A stretch of DNA of 64,000 nt. Source: Clostridia bacterium (GTDB lineage: Bacteria; Bacillota; Clostridia; Christensenellales; UBA1242). This document shows positions 61,270 to 64,000 of the stretch, one piece after another. Below the pieces are notes generated by a model. The model ran no database searches, was not told the origin of the DNA, and saw only the letters and a program-made list of their open reading frames with translations. Each line of letters opens with the position of its first letter. Position 1 is the first letter of the stretch. The stretch is taken from positions 131,492 to 195,491 of the forward strand of contig JAFTTP010000002.1 in the NCBI GenBank assembly GCA_017466725.1, in the 5' to 3' direction. Both the position numbers and the translations under genes were made by a program.

Positions 61270-62364
61270 TTAAAGGTTTTTAAGTGCTTTCTTGTGAAAA
61301 AATGGAATTTTAAACATTACAACGACAAAAATTAACAATACTGAAAAAACAATAGTCCAAAAGTTAATTTTTGACACTTGTCCAGTTGCGCAAACAGCAT
61401 TTTCGCTTATTGTCAATGTAAAATTGCCCAGTTTCATTGTTGAAAAAACTTGAATCTGTTTAGTTTCAAGCCTTGTTAAAACTTCACTATGAGGCAAAAT
61501 TTTAGAATTTTCGCTGCAAGAAAGTATTGCATAAGCCGGCCTTACCGCGTGCAAAAAGTCTTCACTAGTTGCAGTTTTTGAGCCGTGATGACCAACTTTT
61601 AATATATCTGCTTGTAAGTTGTCACCGTACTGCAAGATTAAATCTTGCTCTATCTCTGCGCTCGCATCTCCCATAAATAATAATTTAGTAGAATAATATT
61701 TAATCATAATTACCGCGCTATAATCATTGTCATCAGCATAGCTCTCAAGTCTTGGCGATAAAAATTCAACCGTGCAATTATTAAGCGAAATTGAAACGCC
61801 TTCTTGATTAAATATTATGTTGCACCCATTTTGATAGGCGCTTATAATCGCATCATTATATATTTTAGAGTCATCCGTCTTATAACTTTGTTCGGTTGAG
61901 GCATATTGCGCCTCATCTTTGGCGTAAATTTTTGGACGATATACATTTTTCACTTTAAACTTTTTAATTACTGCACTTGCGTTACCAACATGGTCGCTGT
62001 CTGAGTGCGTTAATACCAAATAGTCAATTTGTTTAAGCCCCTCATGGCGCAAAAATTGTTGAATATAAGATACAACTCTGTCTTGATATTGGCTATCACC
62101 ACAATCTATAAGCATAGTTTTATTCTCTGGCAATCTTAATAAAAACGCATCACCATTTTCTACGTCTATTGTATGCAATTGAAATTCATAATTTTGATAA
62201 GAATCAACATAAATAGATTTTTCGAAAATTTGCGTTCCACCGCAGAAAACAAAGCATCCGACAAAAACCACAGCAATAAACAACGCTATGCTGCCTTTTA
62301 ACACAAGTTCATTAAATGGTGTTTTCCCCTTTTCAAAAGGGCTTTGTTTCTTCTTTTGTTTCAT
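61270..62364 (-). CDS. ComEC/Rec2-type metallo-beta-lactamase-fold protein
   Basis: The 364-residue product has one N-terminal membrane segment (about 25-47), a metallo-beta-lactamase domain with LVLTHSDSDHVGN (HxDxDH), DCGDSQYQD, MGDASAEIEQDLI and KVGHHGSKTATS, and a C-terminal membrane segment (about 335-355). This is the hydrolase domain of ComEC without its channel part. Stand-alone forms exist in clostridia. It may degrade one DNA strand, or another phosphodiester, outside the cell or at the membrane. It starts at the stop of the patatin gene. Confidence 0.75.
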   Translation of the reverse strand: MKQKKKQSPFEKGKTPFNELVLKGSIALFIAVVFVGCFVFCGGTQIFEKSIYVDSYQNYEFQLHTIDVENGDAFLLRLPENKTMLIDCGDSQYQDRVVSYIQQFLRHEGLKQIDYLVLTHSDSDHVGNASAVIKKFKVKNVYRPKIYAKDEAQYASTEQSYKTDDSKIYNDAIISAYQNGCNIIFNQEGVSISLNNCTVEFLSPRLESYADDNDYSAVIMIKYYSTKLLFMGDASAEIEQDLILQYGDNLQADILKVGHHGSKTATSEDFLHAVRPAYAILSCSENSKILPHSEVLTRLETKQIQVFSTMKLGNFTLTISENAVCATGQVSKINFWTIVFSVLLIFVVVMFKIPFFHKKALKNL

Positions 62365-63197
62365 TATTTTATAATTTTTATATCTTTAGGTGGTTCAAAC
62401 TTAAATTTTGAGCGTCTTTTTCTTGAAAAAATTTCCATAATTTGAGGCATTGCGTCAATAGTCGCCTTATATCCTTCCTCAATCATCTCTTCAAGACCTT
62501 CAGTTTTTGTAGATTTAAAACGTTTAGTCTCTGGCATGATTACAACATCAGAATTTACATACCCCCTAACTGCATTACTCTTCATAAGAATGCGAATTGA
62601 GCACATAATAACGTCTAAAAACTTGGTTGAATCAGTGCCATATGTGCGCGACTTATTTACATCCACCGAAATAACATAATCACAACCAAAAAGGCGTGGA
62701 ATATCTGCAGGAATCGTATTTTGAAGTCCGCCATCACTTAATATCATATCATCAAAAATTACCGGCTGAAACACACCAGGAACTGCGCAACTTCCCTCAA
62801 CGGCCTTTGCTAAATTTCCCCTAGCAATTGCAACCTCTTTAGTGCTTTTAATATCTACAGCTACTGCGGCAAATGGGGTTGGCAAAGATTCTATATTAAC
62901 ATCACCTAAGTGCTTTCTTACAATGTCACCAATACCATCTGTTTTTGATGTTGTAAATGGAATTACGTTGGTGCGTATATCTTTTTCTTTTACATTTTTA
63001 ACCGCATCATACATTTGTTTATATGTGAAACCAGCTGCATAAAAGGCGCCCGCCAAAGAACCCGCGCTTGTACCCGCCACGAAATCAAACTTCAAGCCAA
63101 ACTCTTCAAAAGCCTTTATTGCACCAAGATGAGTAAATCCTCTTGCACCACCACCTCCAAATGCAATGCCAATTTTGATTTTTTTATTAAAAAACAT
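62364..63197 (-). CDS. Patatin-like phospholipase
   Basis: About 277 residues. The oxyanion GGGGARGFTHLGAIKAF, the nucleophile elbow GTSAGSLAGAFYAAG (Gly-x-Ser-x-Gly) and the second catalytic motif DGGLQNTIP are all present, giving a Ser-Asp dyad. RssA-like bacterial patatins of this size are predicted cytoplasmic acyl hydrolases. The ATG at 63197 fits AGAGGTG upstream. The last base of the stop is shared with the start of the ComEC-type gene. Confidence 0.9.
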   Translation of the reverse strand: MFFNKKIKIGIAFGGGGARGFTHLGAIKAFEEFGLKFDFVAGTSAGSLAGAFYAAGFTYKQMYDAVKNVKEKDIRTNVIPFTTSKTDGIGDIVRKHLGDVNIESLPTPFAAVAVDIKSTKEVAIARGNLAKAVEGSCAVPGVFQPVIFDDMILSDGGLQNTIPADIPRLFGCDYVISVDVNKSRTYGTDSTKFLDVIMCSIRILMKSNAVRGYVNSDVVIMPETKRFKSTKTEGLEEMIEEGYKATIDAMPQIMEIFSRKRRSKFKFEPPKDIKIIK

Positions 63198-63319
63198 ATA
63201 CACCTCTTGAAAATAGTATAATTAAAAAATGCAAAAAAACAAAATAATTAAAGAAAATTACACAATAATACTTGCAAAATAAGCAATTATTTGTTATACT
63301 AACCTTGCTTTAAATATGT

Positions 63320-63394
63320 GGCCTCTTGGTCAAGCGGTTAAGACGCCGCCCTCTCACGGCGGAATCAGGGGTTCGATTCCCCTAGAGGCTACCA
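63320..63394 (+). tRNA. tRNA-Glu (CTC)
   Basis: GGCCTCT closes with AGAGGCT, the stem CCGCC/GGCGG holds the loop CTCTCAC with anticodon CTC, the T arm is GGGGTTCGATTCCCC and CCA is encoded. Confidence 0.95.
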
Positions 63395-63398
63395 TAAT

Positions 63399-63440
63399 AA
63401 GTCTAAATCGAAACACTTCGGTTTGGACTTTCTTTTTTTT
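63399..63440 (+). terminator. Terminator after tRNA-Glu
   Basis: AAGTCTAAATCGAA (63399-63412) pairs with TTCGGTTTGGACTT (63417-63430), with two wobbles, around ACAC. Eight T follow after TC. Confidence 0.85.
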
Positions 63441-63470
63441 GCTTTCCAGTGGCGGTTTATGCCGTGAAAG

Positions 63471-63589
63471 GTGCTTGACATGAGATGGAATGATAAAAAA
63501 TCTTTAAAAGGCAAAGAAAAAGCATTTCTCTTTTATTCTTTGTCTTGACTGCACGAGAATACTCATTCCAAAGTTCTCATGTCAAGTAC
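63471..63589. repeat. Long inverted repeat 1 (MITE-like)
   Basis: GTGCTTGACATGAGA (63471-63485) plus TGGAATGA (63486-63493) pair with TCATTCCA (63563-63570) and TCTCATGTCAAGTAC (63575-63589), with a four-base bulge at 63571-63574. Inside, AAGGCAAAGAA (63508-63518) pairs with TTCTTTGTCTT (63536-63546). The 119-base unit has MITE-like ends but no clear target-site duplication. Confidence 0.8.
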
Positions 63590-63659
63590 AACAAAGTTAA
63601 GTTTATGCAAACAAAAAAATTCCGTAAAACATATAAACTGAAATAAATACATAGAAAAA

Positions 63660-63717
63660 GGAACAATAAAAAATGAGGTTGAGCAGAAAGCCTGTGTGCC
63701 AACCTCATTTTTGTTCC
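63660..63717. repeat. Inverted repeat 2
   Basis: GGAACAA (63660-63666) pairs with TTGTTCC (63711-63717), and AAAATGAGGTTG (63670-63681) pairs with CAACCTCATTTT (63700-63711). Confidence 0.75.
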
Positions 63718-63751
63718 GTTTTCGTTTTAGTGGATATGATTATTTTCTATA

Positions 63752-63809
63752 GACGTGTGCTTGTCTGCTCGAGCGAAGCGAGAGCACTTGTTCAAGACAA
63801 GCACACGTC
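63752..63809. repeat. Inverted repeat 3
   Basis: GACGTGTGCTTGTCT (63752-63766) is the exact complement of AGACAAGCACACGTC (63795-63809). The 28-base loop can form a further GCTC/GAGC hairpin around 63767-63784. Confidence 0.85.
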
Positions 63810-63908
63810 CTGTCGTCATTATTCTACGATTATCAAAATTTAATGATATTTTTGTAAAATTATAGATTTTTTGGTTTTAAATATGTTATAATTTTTGTAG
63901 GAGATATT

Positions 63909-64000
63909 ATGTTAAAAATTAATTTTCAAGTAAACGAAGAATATTTAGCAAGACGAATGATTTCAACAAATAATATGCCGACTGATTTTGCAAATTATCT
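63909..64000 (+). CDS. Unidentified gene, N-terminal 30 residues
   Basis: The frame starts at ATG 63909 after AGGAGA and stays open to the window end. It reads MLKINFQVNEEYLARRMIST and goes on NNMPTDFANY. A perfect TATAAT stands 17 bases upstream of the ATG. Too short to identify; the position past the hairpin-rich stretch suggests accessory DNA. Confidence 0.6.
   Translation, partial: MLKINFQVNEEYLARRMISTNNMPTDFANY

Larger units (their letters stand above)
63395..63908. other. Hairpin-rich non-coding stretch after tRNA-Glu
   Basis: About 514 bases hold the tRNA terminator and three long inverted repeats, and no open frame that I can support. A perfect TATAAT (63887-63892) and AGGAGA lead into the gene at 63909. 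Confidence 0.7.

Overview
The window looks like chromosome of an anaerobic, low-GC, endospore-forming member of the Bacillota, most likely an uncultured gut-type clostridium. Sporulation genes (spoIIAA-spoIIAB-sigF, spoVAC-spoVAD-spoVAE, yunB) show the spore programme. Pyruvate:ferredoxin oxidoreductase and rubrerythrin show an anaerobic life. AT-rich DNA, A/GGAGG ribosome sites, TTGACT/TATACT promoters and U-tailed hairpin terminators all fit. The standard bacterial code reads every long gene without internal stops. No ribosomal RNA gene is present, so I cannot name the genus.

Layout. 0-17.7 kb is a conserved core, mostly on the minus strand: pnp (cut by the window edge), rpsO, a recJ-relA-hemZ operon, a frameshifted nucleosidase gene, a dnaG-rpoD-zinc ribbon operon, yunB, spoVA, a lipoprotein facing spoVA, a small XRE regulator, the spoIIA operon and an SDR oxidoreductase. 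17.8-26.1 kb holds an unknown helical protein, six tRNAs, a phosphoesterase, a DivIVA-like protein, lgt, a Rho-like protein without its ATP loop, and an operon of a metal exporter with a beta-solenoid protein.

26.2-37.3 kb is an integrated element of about 11 kb, which I read as an inovirus-like (filamentous ssDNA phage) prophage. All its genes are on the plus strand. They include a possible ssDNA-binding protein, several single-span envelope or virion proteins, an SGNH hydrolase, a large secreted protein with a C-terminal anchor, a tiny hydrophobic protein that could be a coat subunit, a membrane-bound Zot/pI-like ATPase, an HUH rolling-circle Rep with an iteron-like array in front of it, and an IS30-family DDE transposase between highly structured non-coding segments. 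It sits between two intact host promoters that point away from each other.

37.4-64 kb returns to host genes: a MacB-type ABC exporter, valS, an SPFH/NfeD pair, a tRNA cluster with a duplicated tRNA-Gly end, rubrerythrin, a YhaO/YhaN-like pair, a DUF4097 protein, a short alanyl-tRNA synthetase, truA, PFOR, a BspA-like surface protein, transketolase with a degenerate shikimate-kinase-like protein, a ComEC-type hydrolase and a patatin. The last 0.6 kb, after tRNA-Glu, is a non-coding stretch with three large hairpins, followed by the start of an unidentified gene.

The points most worth a second look are the filamentous-phage-like element with its IS30 transposase and hydrolase cargo, several housekeeping homologues that lack a diagnostic part (RelA without HD, Rho without P-loop, AlaRS without its C-terminal domain, shikimate kinase without P-loop), and the hairpin-rich right end.
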